A stretch of 16,664 nucleotides of DNA from JACJYC01 sp964558465. Lineage in GTDB: Bacteria; Bacteroidota; Bacteroidia; Chitinophagales; Saprospiraceae. Location of the stretch: contig CAZLEF010000116.1 of assembly GCA_964558465.1 (NCBI GenBank), forward strand, positions 1 through 16,664. Direction: 5' to 3'. Each line of letters starts with the position of its first letter. Position 1 is the first letter of the stretch. Below are positions 6,224 through 13,660 of the stretch, piece by piece. The translations under genes were made by a program, and so were the position numbers. Below the pieces are notes generated by a model. The model was given only the letters and a program-made list of their open reading frames with translations. It was not told where the DNA came from and ran no database searches.

Positions 6224-8353
6224 ATGTCAAAGCCCGTTTTTTTATTCGCATTTGCAAACGACGACGCCCAGGGCAGACTGAACCTCGAACAGGAGGACGC
6301 TGCCGCAGAAACCGCATTGGCAAAAGTCCACGACCAGGGGCGCATCGAGTTTATCTCTTTCCATAAAACCTCGCTGGAGCGGGTTTACGGGAGCTTCAAC
6401 CGGTTTCACAACCGGCTTGCCGTATTCCATTACGGCGGCCATTCCAACCGGGATAATTTATCCCTGGACGGCGGGCCTTCCGACACCAGAAACCTCGCCG
6501 TAACACTCGGGCAGCAGAAGCATTTGAAGCTGGTTTTTCTCAACGGCTGCAGCAACGCGGATCAGGTGGAACAATTGTTCCAGCACGGGGTAAAGTCGGT
6601 GATCGCCACTTCCAAAGCGATCTCCGACGACCTGGCCATCGATTTCACCAAAGAATTTTATGATAGCCTGGCCGCCGGCAAAACCCTGGAGGAATCCTAT
6701 AAAAGCGCCGCCGCTTTTGTCAAAGACAAGGATCGCTCCCTGGATATACCTGAGCGCAGCGTAACCTGGCGGTCGTCCGACGCCCGGGGCATTGCCAACC
6801 GGGAAAAACCTGAAGGATTCGCCTGGCGATTGTTCATCAACAACGACCCTTCCGTTTTGCAATGGCGAATACCGGTGAAACGGACCAAATGGTATTATGC
6901 ATTACTGGTGTTGTTGTTTCCGCTGGGATGGTTTTTGGCAAATTGGCTGGCGCCGGCAGCCGGCATCCCAATGGGTGAAGCGCCCCCTGAATTATGCCCC
7001 GGTTTCACCGACAGCGCCACGTTTAAAATCGCCATCCTGCCCGTTAATCCCGAAAAACAGGCGCCGGAAATGGCTTTGTGGGATGAACTGAACGACCTGA
7101 ACCGCGACCATCGGAGAAACCACCCCGGCAGAGACCTCTTTTTTTCGGAAGCGAATATTTCACCCGTAAAATTCAACCTGAACAACTACACCATCGATTC
7201 ACTGTTAAGGACCTGCGCTCAGATGGTCATTTACGGACTGCCCGACAGCCCGGAAAACGCACCGAACTACAGCGTGGAATTTAACGCCCGGTCGGCGCCG
7301 CAAGTCAATATCGACGAAGAAACATCGCTGACCTTCGACCCGGTCAAACAGGCTACCCTTTCCGAGCCGATCGTACCCTGGGCCAAGTACCTGTTTGCCC
7401 TCATCGACGATGAATATTTTAATTGTCTCGACCCGGAGAGCGGCAACCAACTGGCGGAAGATCTGGCGCGCCGAAATCCGGACGAACCGGGCATGGCCGC
7501 CCGGCTTCATATCGCCACCCAGGTCTATGTCAACAACAACCGGGTAGGCGACGCCATCGCGCTGTTTAATAAATTTGACTCCGTGACAGCCTCCGAACCC
7601 GCGCTCATCCGGAATTTCGGCCTCTGTTACGTCATGAAAAAGGATTTCAAAAACGCCTCTCATACCCTGATGGGAATGCCGGCGACGGCCCTGGACAAAA
7701 ACTTCCTGCTCTTTCGATGGAAAGTTCATCGCCGGGCGGGTTATTTTATCCGGGCGTTAAAGGATATCGATTTGTTGATGAAGATGGAAAACCTCGACCC
7801 GAAAGTGAAGTCCACCCTGGAAACCGAAAAGCGCCAAATGACTTCCGACCTCGACAAATCCAGGATCACAGATCTGCTTGCCGAAATGGAACGCCATTTC
7901 AAGGATAAAAAATGGGATAAAGCCATTACCAATGCGAACAGCGTGCTGGCAATAGACGGCAAAAATGCCCGGGCCGCCGAGGTCGCTATGGAATCCTGGT
8001 TTAACCTCCGTGACTGGAGCAAAACCCGGCAATTCGCCCGAAAAGTCCTCCAACTGGAGCCCAAACATATCCTTGCCCGCCAAAAGATCGTAATGGCCTA
8101 CAGCGCCGAAAACAAATGGGAACCCGTATGTCAGCAAACCCGGGAAATTCTGAAAATCAACCCTGAAAGCTACTTCGGTTATTATTATTTGATAAAAGGG
8201 TTGATCGCCCTCAAAAAGCCGGATGAAGCTTGCGACGTACTCAACCAGGCCGGAAACGTATTGGATAAAAAGCCGAATAAAAGCAAACTGAATCAGATGC
8301 AGGAACTTATTAATCTTTGCAATAGCTGCTGCGGATTTAAAACTTACGACTAA
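6224..8353 (+). CDS. CHAT-domain cysteine peptidase with membrane helix and TPRs
   Basis: 709 aa. Residues 1-205 form a CHAT (caspase/separase-like, clan CD) domain: PVFLFAFAND near the start, the His motif FHYGGHSN (H69/H73; H73 is the likely catalytic His) and the Cys motif FLNGCSN (C109), so the dyad is intact. One membrane helix follows at about 223-243 (WYYALLVLLFPLGWFLANW). About 265-345 resembles the small alpha/beta module found after the membrane helix in Bacteroidota TPR proteins (FKIAILPVN ... AQMVIYG). The remainder, about 420-705, is TPR-like helices. This puts the peptidase inside and the TPRs outside the inner membrane. A GTG at 6167 is in frame but would translate the repeat array; ATG 6224 gives the family-like N-terminus. 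CHAT proteins usually act as regulated effectors in conflict or suicide systems. The stop codon lies within a 7-bp array leading into the next gene. Confidence 0.9.
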   Translation: MSKPVFLFAFANDDAQGRLNLEQEDAAAETALAKVHDQGRIEFISFHKTSLERVYGSFNRFHNRLAVFHYGGHSNRDNLSLDGGPSDTRNLAVTLGQQKHLKLVFLNGCSNADQVEQLFQHGVKSVIATSKAISDDLAIDFTKEFYDSLAAGKTLEESYKSAAAFVKDKDRSLDIPERSVTWRSSDARGIANREKPEGFAWRLFINNDPSVLQWRIPVKRTKWYYALLVLLFPLGWFLANWLAPAAGIPMGEAPPELCPGFTDSATFKIAILPVNPEKQAPEMALWDELNDLNRDHRRNHPGRDLFFSEANISPVKFNLNNYTIDSLLRTCAQMVIYGLPDSPENAPNYSVEFNARSAPQVNIDEETSLTFDPVKQATLSEPIVPWAKYLFALIDDEYFNCLDPESGNQLAEDLARRNPDEPGMAARLHIATQVYVNNNRVGDAIALFNKFDSVTASEPALIRNFGLCYVMKKDFKNASHTLMGMPATALDKNFLLFRWKVHRRAGYFIRALKDIDLLMKMENLDPKVKSTLETEKRQMTSDLDKSRITDLLAEMERHFKDKKWDKAITNANSVLAIDGKNARAAEVAMESWFNLRDWSKTRQFARKVLQLEPKHILARQKIVMAYSAENKWEPVCQQTREILKINPESYFGYYYLIKGLIALKKPDEACDVLNQAGNVLDKKPNKSKLNQMQELINLCNSCCGFKTYD

Positions 8354-8390
8354 CGACTTACAACTTACGACTATCAACTAACAACTAAAA
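8342..8390 (+). repeat. 7-bp array ACTTACG bridging stop and start codons
   Basis: Seven consecutive units: ACTTACG, ACTAACG, ACTTACA, ACTTACG, ACTATCA, ACTAACA, ACTAAAA. The first encodes part of the CHAT C-terminus (Thr-Tyr-Asp), the second supplies its TAA stop, and the last ends 2 nt before the ATG at 8393. The array therefore makes up the entire gene junction. Confidence 0.95.
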
Positions 8391-8392
8391 AA

Positions 8393-9862
8393 ATGTTCTT
8401 CGACCTCCACCTCCACCTATCCCTGAAATCCTTCCTCACGGACGAATTTCCGCACCACACCGACGATTGCTGGACGACGTACAACAACCTCATCAGCATC
8501 ATCGATTCCCAAAGCAGCGCCGAACAACTCTGGAAAGGGCGTATATCGCTGGCCGTAACCGCCTTGTATCCGCTGGAAGAACCGTTTACCTCCAGTTTTC
8601 TGATCGACCATATCGCGCCGGTCATCACGCCGCTGAGCAAAAAGGCCCTGGGGTTGCCCACCGGCGCCAGCGGCTTTTCCCGCCTGCAACAGGAATTGCA
8701 GCACCTGGAAAAATCGATGGTCAAGGGCGCCCGGCGTTTTAATATCCTTAGCGATATCAGGGAGTACGACCCCACCCGGCTGAACGTCATCCTGGCCATC
8801 GAGGGCAACCACGCCCTGCAACAGAACAATTCCCTGACGGCCGACAACCTGCTGGCCCTCAAAACCGGCCCACACCGGTTCCTCTACCTCACCCTCACCC
8901 ACCTGACCCAGACGGAGGTCTGCACCCAGGCTTACGGCATGAAGCTGATCAAAAACAACGACAGCTTCAAACCCAGGGGGTTCGGCCTGACCGACCGCGG
9001 AAAGGCCCTCATCGACCTGGCCTACGACGATGCCCGCGGCCATCGCATCCTTATCGACATCAAACATATGAGCCTGCGCTCGCGCCGGGATTTTTACCAA
9101 TACCGCAAAGAAAAAGGCTACCGGCAGATCCCCATCCTGGCTACCCATATGGGCTGCACGGGCATCAGTTTGGCGCCGGCAAGCATCCGCGAACAGATCA
9201 AAAAAGAGATCAACCGCGACCGCGGCTTTGTCGAGGTCAAATACGAACGCCCCGAAGGCATCCGCCGGCCCCGCGTGTACCGCACCCATTTCAACCCCTG
9301 GTCAATCAACCTGTACGACGAGGAAATTCCCGAAATCCTGGATTCCGGCGGCCTCATCGGCGTCAACCTCGACAAACGCATCCTGGGCGCCAAACCCGTG
9401 AAGGGCGAATTTTTTGACGAAGGCGAATTCCTCAACATGATGGGCCTGCGCGGCGAACCGGAAGAACTGCTCGCTCATTTCCAGCCCGGGAACGAATTCG
9501 ACGAAGAAGCCGAACTGGAAGGGCTGGCCCTCAAGGCCGGCAGGCGGCGACAGTACAAAAACCACTTGCGCCACCTTTGCAACAACATCCTGCACATCGT
9601 GAAAATCGGCGGCGAACGCGCCTGGGACCAGATCTGCCTCGGCACCGATTTTGACGGCCTCATCGACCCGGTGGACAACTGCTGTTCCTCCGCAGAAATC
9701 CCCCTGCTGAAACGCGACCTGGAAACCACCCTGCGGGAAATGATCAGCGACGCCAGGGCAACAGACCCCTCGCTGGATTTTCACGGAGGGGACCTCGGCA
9801 AGCGGGTGCAAGGCATCCTTTTTCAGAACGGGTATGCGTTTTTGCACCGGTGGTTTGGATGA
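8393..9862 (+). CDS. M19 (renal dipeptidase)-like metal-dependent hydrolase
   Basis: 489 aa, an amidohydrolase-type barrel. Candidate metal ligands and motifs in M19 order: DLHLH at residues 4-8, E137 in AIEGNHAL, FGLTDRGKALID, H225 in LIDIKHMS, H252 in LATHMGC, and GTDFDG with D419, near the usual GSDFDG. Known M19 enzymes cleave dipeptides or related amide bonds; this sequence is divergent and longer than the usual 330-400 aa, with extra segments around 255-300 and 340-390, so its substrate is open. No signal peptide, hence probably cytoplasmic. It follows the CHAT peptidase with only 39 bp between them, all repeat, and no promoter is visible there, so the two are likely co-transcribed. ATG 8393 directly follows the array. 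Confidence 0.85.
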   Translation: MFFDLHLHLSLKSFLTDEFPHHTDDCWTTYNNLISIIDSQSSAEQLWKGRISLAVTALYPLEEPFTSSFLIDHIAPVITPLSKKALGLPTGASGFSRLQQELQHLEKSMVKGARRFNILSDIREYDPTRLNVILAIEGNHALQQNNSLTADNLLALKTGPHRFLYLTLTHLTQTEVCTQAYGMKLIKNNDSFKPRGFGLTDRGKALIDLAYDDARGHRILIDIKHMSLRSRRDFYQYRKEKGYRQIPILATHMGCTGISLAPASIREQIKKEINRDRGFVEVKYERPEGIRRPRVYRTHFNPWSINLYDEEIPEILDSGGLIGVNLDKRILGAKPVKGEFFDEGEFLNMMGLRGEPEELLAHFQPGNEFDEEAELEGLALKAGRRRQYKNHLRHLCNNILHIVKIGGERAWDQICLGTDFDGLIDPVDNCCSSAEIPLLKRDLETTLREMISDARATDPSLDFHGGDLGKRVQGILFQNGYAFLHRWFG

Positions 9863-9871
9863 GGGAAGATC

Positions 9872-9906
9872 AAGGTTAAAGGATAAAGGTTAAAGGATAA
9901 AGGTTG
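9872..9906 (-). repeat. 7-bp array AAGGTTA/AAGGATA
   Basis: Five units just after the stop of the M19-like gene. On the minus strand it reads CCTTTATCCTTTAACC, the same string that precedes the start codon at 452. Here it lies in a convergent region and precedes no gene start. Confidence 0.92.
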
Positions 9907-9937
9907 GAGGGCTGCCCTGTCGTGGGCGCAGGTTAAG

Positions 9938-10051
9938 GAGGGGGATATGGCTTGCTTGCAGGCAACGTCCATAGAGCGCCCTCATGATCACAATTTAAGT
10001 TTTAAACCCAACGCCTGCATGTGAGCGTTTCCCCCGCTGGACGCTTGCGCC
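9938..10051 (-). repeat. 114-bp direct repeat, copy 1
   Basis: Matches 10175-10288 at a constant offset of 237 bp with about 8 differences. On the minus strand both copies read into the same peptide end, (AQAS)xGGNxHMQALGLKLKL, followed by TGA. It may be a remnant of a gene's 3' end or a dispersed repeat. The gap 10052-10174 is GC-rich with no gene. Confidence 0.9.
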
Positions 10052-10174
10052 AGAGCTGCTACAGCGGCGGGGCACGGGGGATCAAGGGGGTGGAGATACG
10101 GCATCGGGCCCATTCAGGCCACAACCTGAAAACAGAGATGGCCCACCACAGCGTTCCTCCCCCTACCCCCTCCT

Positions 10175-10288
10175 GAGGGGGATATGGCTTGCTTGCAAAC
10201 AACGCCCAATGAGCGCCCTCATGATCACAATTTAAGTTTTAAACCCAACGCCTGCATGTGAGTGTTTCCCCCGCCGGACGCTTGCGCC
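10175..10288 (-). repeat. 114-bp direct repeat, copy 2
   Basis: Second copy of the repeat at 9938-10051. The minus frame ending in HMQALGLKLKL-stop is open back through IELQRSGLDNQAQAQ to the palindrome at 10346-10384, without a convincing start codon. A GAGGGGG palindrome half (10166-10181) marks its left end. Confidence 0.9.
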
Positions 10289-10345
10289 TGGGCTTGGTTG
10301 TCGAGGCCTGAGCGTTGCAGCTCGATCAGACCAGGAGGAGGAGCG

Positions 10346-10384
10346 GATAGCGAACCGATCGTTTGGAACGATCGGTTCGCTATC
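10346..10384. terminator. 18-bp perfect palindrome overlapping the caspase stop
   Basis: A perfect 18-bp stem with a 3-nt loop (TGG on the plus strand). The minus-strand stop TAG of the caspase gene (10380-10382) lies in the stem. It shares TAGCGA-N-CCGATCGTT with the palindrome at 5088-5136, and the variable base pair is kept complementary. No T run is present on the caspase strand. Confidence 0.7.
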
Positions 10385-11525
10385 TGACATCCTCCGCCCC
10401 CAAATCATCCACCAGCGACTGAAACGACGCAAGGATCTGGTTTTGCCGGACCGTCGAGTCGCTATAAGGGATAATCCCCCGCCGGATATCGCCTTTGAGT
10501 TGGTTGAACTGGGCCGACAAGAGGATAAAGTCGTTGATCATGTACGAATCCTGGGCGAGCAACGCCTGGAGGTCTTCCAGGGCTTTTTTCAGGTCTTTGG
10601 CGGCCAGGTTTTTGAAATGGCGTTTCAGTTGGGGTAGTTCCGTGGGGATTGGCTTGTCTTTCTGCTGCGCTGGTTCGGGATTGATATTCCGCTCTCTTTC
10701 CGGTTGCGACATTTCGGTTTCCGGCTCGGGTTCCCGGCTGGGCGGTACTACCCCGCCCTTGCGCAGGAATACAAATTCGCCGCCCTGGTGCCCCACATTT
10801 TGCAGGGGTTCGCCCCTGGGCAATTGTTTGTCGCTGTTAAATGTAACAGCACGCAATACTTTAGGACAAAGTTCAGAGACCCAGAATTGTTCTTCCGGGT
10901 GACTTTTGAGTAAAGAAAGGAGGGAACGTGCGAACGGGCTATTGTTTCCATAGGAACCATCGGATACGGGTTCAAGTCGGCCGGCGGTCAGCAGCCACCG
11001 CGATGGCGTATAATACTGCCGTTTTTCACCTTCCGTCATGTTTCTTTTAGAAAACAAGGCTGCTGAAAAACAAGAATCCACGATACCAAAAACATGCCGT
11101 GCTTTAATGGATTCCATGAAATCAATCACCTCGCTATTTGAAAGGTAAGTTCCTCTTTTTTCGTTGTGCGCGTCGGAAGGTATCCAATATCCTTTTTTGG
11201 TGAGTTCATGAAATTCACCATGCCCGGAATAATAGAAAACAAGGTTGTCATGATCTGTAAGAAGTCTCAGCAATTCATCAAATTTATCCAGTATTCCAAC
11301 CTTGGTAGCGTCTTCATTCATCAATTCCAAAATGTTGGCGTCCTCAAATTGATATTGTTCCAACATCAGCTCTTTAAACGCCAGCGCGTCTTTTACCGCG
11401 TTGTACAGCGGCGGAATGCCGTTGGTATACCGGTCGATGCCGATGACCAGCAGATAGTTTTTGCCGGAAGGGTGGCGGTTTCCGGTTCGCTCCGTTCTTG
11501 GCGATAATCCTTTATTGGGCTCCAT
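10380..11525 (-). CDS. caspase-like peptidase (C14) with C-terminal EAD11-like domain
   Basis: 381 aa. Residues 20-257 form a caspase/metacaspase p20-like domain: NYLLVIGIDRY, the His motif VFYYSGHGEF (H102) and the Cys motif GIVDSCFS (C152), both catalytic residues present. A linker rich in Pro and Glu (258-300) is followed at about 309-376 by a domain that reads like effector-associated domain 11 (DFILLSAQFNQLKGDI, then GIIPYSDSTVRQNQI). EADs are known from NTP-dependent conflict systems in multicellular-type bacteria, where matching EADs are thought to bring effector and STAND NTPase together. Activation would probably lead to proteolysis and cell death. No EAD partner is in this window. 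ATG 11525 lies 28 nt after a TAnnTTTG-like box; the stop overlaps a palindrome. Confidence 0.92.
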   Translation of the reverse strand: MEPNKGLSPRTERTGNRHPSGKNYLLVIGIDRYTNGIPPLYNAVKDALAFKELMLEQYQFEDANILELMNEDATKVGILDKFDELLRLLTDHDNLVFYYSGHGEFHELTKKGYWIPSDAHNEKRGTYLSNSEVIDFMESIKARHVFGIVDSCFSAALFSKRNMTEGEKRQYYTPSRWLLTAGRLEPVSDGSYGNNSPFARSLLSLLKSHPEEQFWVSELCPKVLRAVTFNSDKQLPRGEPLQNVGHQGGEFVFLRKGGVVPPSREPEPETEMSQPERERNINPEPAQQKDKPIPTELPQLKRHFKNLAAKDLKKALEDLQALLAQDSYMINDFILLSAQFNQLKGDIRRGIIPYSDSTVRQNQILASFQSLVDDLGAEDVR

Positions 11526-11552
11526 GTGCGAGTGGGTTCGGCAATGTTTTTA

Positions 11553-11560
11553 CAAAGGTA
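11553..11560 (-). promoter_or_regulatory. possible -7 box for the caspase gene
   Basis: Read on the minus strand: TACCTTTG, an exact TAnnTTTG match 27 nt before the start codon. No TTTG lies at the right spacing upstream, the nearest being 27 bp away within TTTTGGG, so the promoter is weak or needs an activator. The AAAAGTAAGTA motif (11589-11599) is just upstream. Confidence 0.4.
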
Positions 11561-11677
11561 TGGTCAGTTTCAGGGTGTCTGTATACCCAAAAGTAAGTAG
11601 AAGGCGGGATTATTTATTCCAAAACGGGCATTATCTTATAATTTCCGGCAAGTCGTTCGTTTCAAATGCCCTAAGGG

Positions 11678-11729
11678 CTCCTATGGAGAATCCTATGGAC
11701 CGTCTGCCTTGCCTACCGGCAGGCAGGCA
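11678..11729. repeat. short palindromes CTCC-TAT-GGAG and TGCC-TACC-GGCA
   Basis: CTCCTATGGAG at 11678-11688 belongs to the same mini-hairpin type as 94-105 and 6051-6062. TGCC-TACC-GGCA at 11710-11721 has further GGCA/TGCC copies around it (11705-11729). Both lie between the caspase promoter and the 7-bp array. No gene is seen in 11526-11826. Confidence 0.6.
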
Positions 11730-11755
11730 TTTACCCTCCTCCCTATTTTATTCTA

Positions 11756-11811
11756 ATTGATGATTGATGATTGATGATTGATGATTGATGATTGATGATT
11801 GATGATTGATG
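11756..11811. repeat. 7-bp tandem array ATTGATG, 8 perfect copies
   Basis: Eight identical ATTGATG units, ending 15 bp before the stop codon of the LRR gene (reading right to left it follows that gene). On the minus strand it reads CATCAAT, again with a CAATC core when repeated. Perfect copies suggest recent expansion. Confidence 0.97.
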
Positions 11812-11826
11812 ATGTTTTCGACCCGT

Positions 11827-13650
11827 CTACCGTCTCCTTCGACTCCGCTCAGGAGCCTGGCCGTCTACCGTGGGCCGTCCATGCACCCGCCAAAACCCCC
11901 GCAACCGCTCCCGCAACATCCCCGGTCGGGTCATTTGCCAGGCTTCCCGCAGGGTTTCCATCAAAGCCGGCGGCAGGCCGCCTTCCCACAACATCCGCAG
12001 GGCCAGTTCGCGGTTCACTTCCAGGGGGCTCAGCAGCATTTCCCGCAAAAAGGACAGCTTGCCGGGGTCCTTTTCCCGGAACAAGGGCGCTTTTTCCAGT
12101 TGATAGATCCGGCTCATCAATTCGTTTTCGCTCAGGAATACCTGCCCCGACGGCGTGAATTCCCGGAAAGCCTGAAACCCCAGCAGGCAATGGGTCGCCC
12201 CGGCCGGATCTTCCTCCAGCAAGTTGATGTGCAATTTCTCCAAACGGCGTTTCAATTCTTCCCGTGGGAAATGGGTGGCTCCCCAGATCCACAGTTTTGC
12301 GCCTTTGCGCAGAGCGGTTTTTTGAGGAAACGTCTTTTTGAAGGCCTTCCGGACCAACAGATGCGTTCGCTCGCCAGGGAATTGCAGGGCAAAAAACCAG
12401 TCCTCCGGCCCAAAACCTTCCGCGCCTTTCCGGTCGCCCTTCATCAACCTGAACATGCCCTCGCAAAGCCGTTCCGGCAGATTTTCCAGGCGGGCCAGTT
12501 CCAGGAATAACAGCAGTTGCGCCCATTGGCCGGCGGGCATCCAACCCGCCCCCCGGGTCAATTGCTGCAATTCCAGAAAAGTAGCCGGCGACCATTTGCC
12601 GGGATTGCCTTTGCCGGAGATGTCTTTCAGGTTCCGGCTCAACTGCTCCCAGTTTTCAGGCGGCAATCCGATCTTGTTTTTATCCAGGTTGAGGCGCTCC
12701 AGGTTGGAAAGTTGAAATACAGGTTCCGGGATGGCAGTCCATCCGTTGCCGGCCAGGTCGAGTACTTTCAACCGCTCCGGCAGTTCCGGCAGCCGGGTCA
12801 GCGGGTTACCGGACAGATTCAATCTGGACAAATACGGGAAGGCCGTTTTTATTTCCGGAATGGAAGACAGCCGGTTGTCGTCCAGGCGCAGTTCCTCCAG
12901 TTGCCGGCAATGCAGCAGCGCCGGGTTCAAAAAATCCAGTCCGTTTTTTTCCCAACCCAGGGTTGCCAGCAGGTTGAAACGGCCGATCCAATCCGGCAAA
13001 TTACCCAGGCGGTTGTACCCGGCTTTCAGATGGCGCAGCCTCCGGCAATGGGCCAGTTCCGGCGGTAAGGCCGTCAATTTATTTCCCCGGATATCGAGGC
13101 TTTGCAGGGAGGTCCAATCGCCGCTTTCAGGCAAAACGGTCAGTTGATTGTGGGCCAATTCAAGCCGTTCCAGGTTTTTCCAATGCCCGGCAAAGGCGGG
13201 CAAATATTTCAGGCAGTTGCGGTTTAAAACCACGGTTTTGACCTTTGTCAAACGGTCCATCGCTGCGGGAAGCCGTTGCAAACCCGTGGATTCGATCCAT
13301 AGGGTTTCCAGGTTTGTGAGGCAGCTGATATCCTCCGGCAACTGTTTCAACGACTGTTGTTCCACCCGCAAATGCCGGAGTTTTGCCAGCCCGGTCATGG
13401 ATTCCGGCCACTTGGTCAGGCCGTTGTTTGTCAGCCTCAATTCTTCCAGGTGAGGTGGCGGCGCCAGGGCGGACAAAGGGATATTTTGAAGCGTCAGTTT
13501 TTTGAGGGAGCCCAGGCCGGAAAAGTCAAGCCGGAAAGGATCTCCGGTATAATCGGCGATATGCAACGTTTCCAGACCCGTAAAATCCCGCCAATCGGGA
13601 GGCAAAGGTTGATGGGCCCGGCCGCTCAGAAACAAGGCAGGTCCCGGCAT
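11827..13650 (-). CDS. leucine-rich repeat protein with a BRCT-like segment
   Basis: 607 aa without signal peptide or membrane helix, so probably cytoplasmic. I count 14 LRR units of about 22-23 residues from residue 24 to 345 (LEELRLTNNGL, LERLELAHNQL, LSRLNLSGNPL, LERLNLDKNKI), a protein-binding solenoid. The C-terminal 250 residues are a separate helical region. Within it KLWIWGATHFPREELKRRL ... LHINLLEED ... THCLLG follows the pattern of BRCT domains (G, F, then 'ThxlxG'); this is a tentative match. The last 15 residues (PTVDGQAPERSRRRR) are encoded by the dispersed sequence CTTCGACTCCGCTCAGG, so the original C-terminus may have been shorter. The start is 10 bp after the antiporter stop on the same strand, indicating co-transcription. 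Confidence 0.88.
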   Translation of the reverse strand: MPGPALFLSGRAHQPLPPDWRDFTGLETLHIADYTGDPFRLDFSGLGSLKKLTLQNIPLSALAPPPHLEELRLTNNGLTKWPESMTGLAKLRHLRVEQQSLKQLPEDISCLTNLETLWIESTGLQRLPAAMDRLTKVKTVVLNRNCLKYLPAFAGHWKNLERLELAHNQLTVLPESGDWTSLQSLDIRGNKLTALPPELAHCRRLRHLKAGYNRLGNLPDWIGRFNLLATLGWEKNGLDFLNPALLHCRQLEELRLDDNRLSSIPEIKTAFPYLSRLNLSGNPLTRLPELPERLKVLDLAGNGWTAIPEPVFQLSNLERLNLDKNKIGLPPENWEQLSRNLKDISGKGNPGKWSPATFLELQQLTRGAGWMPAGQWAQLLLFLELARLENLPERLCEGMFRLMKGDRKGAEGFGPEDWFFALQFPGERTHLLVRKAFKKTFPQKTALRKGAKLWIWGATHFPREELKRRLEKLHINLLEEDPAGATHCLLGFQAFREFTPSGQVFLSENELMSRIYQLEKAPLFREKDPGKLSFLREMLLSPLEVNRELALRMLWEGGLPPALMETLREAWQMTRPGMLRERLRGFWRVHGRPTVDGQAPERSRRRR

Positions 13651-13660
13651 AATAGAAAGA

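Noticed and set aside
8417..9289. Minus-strand ORF of 290 aa opposite the M19-like gene
   Set aside because: Mirror of a GC-rich coding frame; the plus-strand protein has the metal-ligand motifs.
9938..10288. Insertion sequence bounded by the 114-bp repeats
   Set aside because: The copies are direct, the 123 bp between them holds no transposase, and no target-site duplication is visible.
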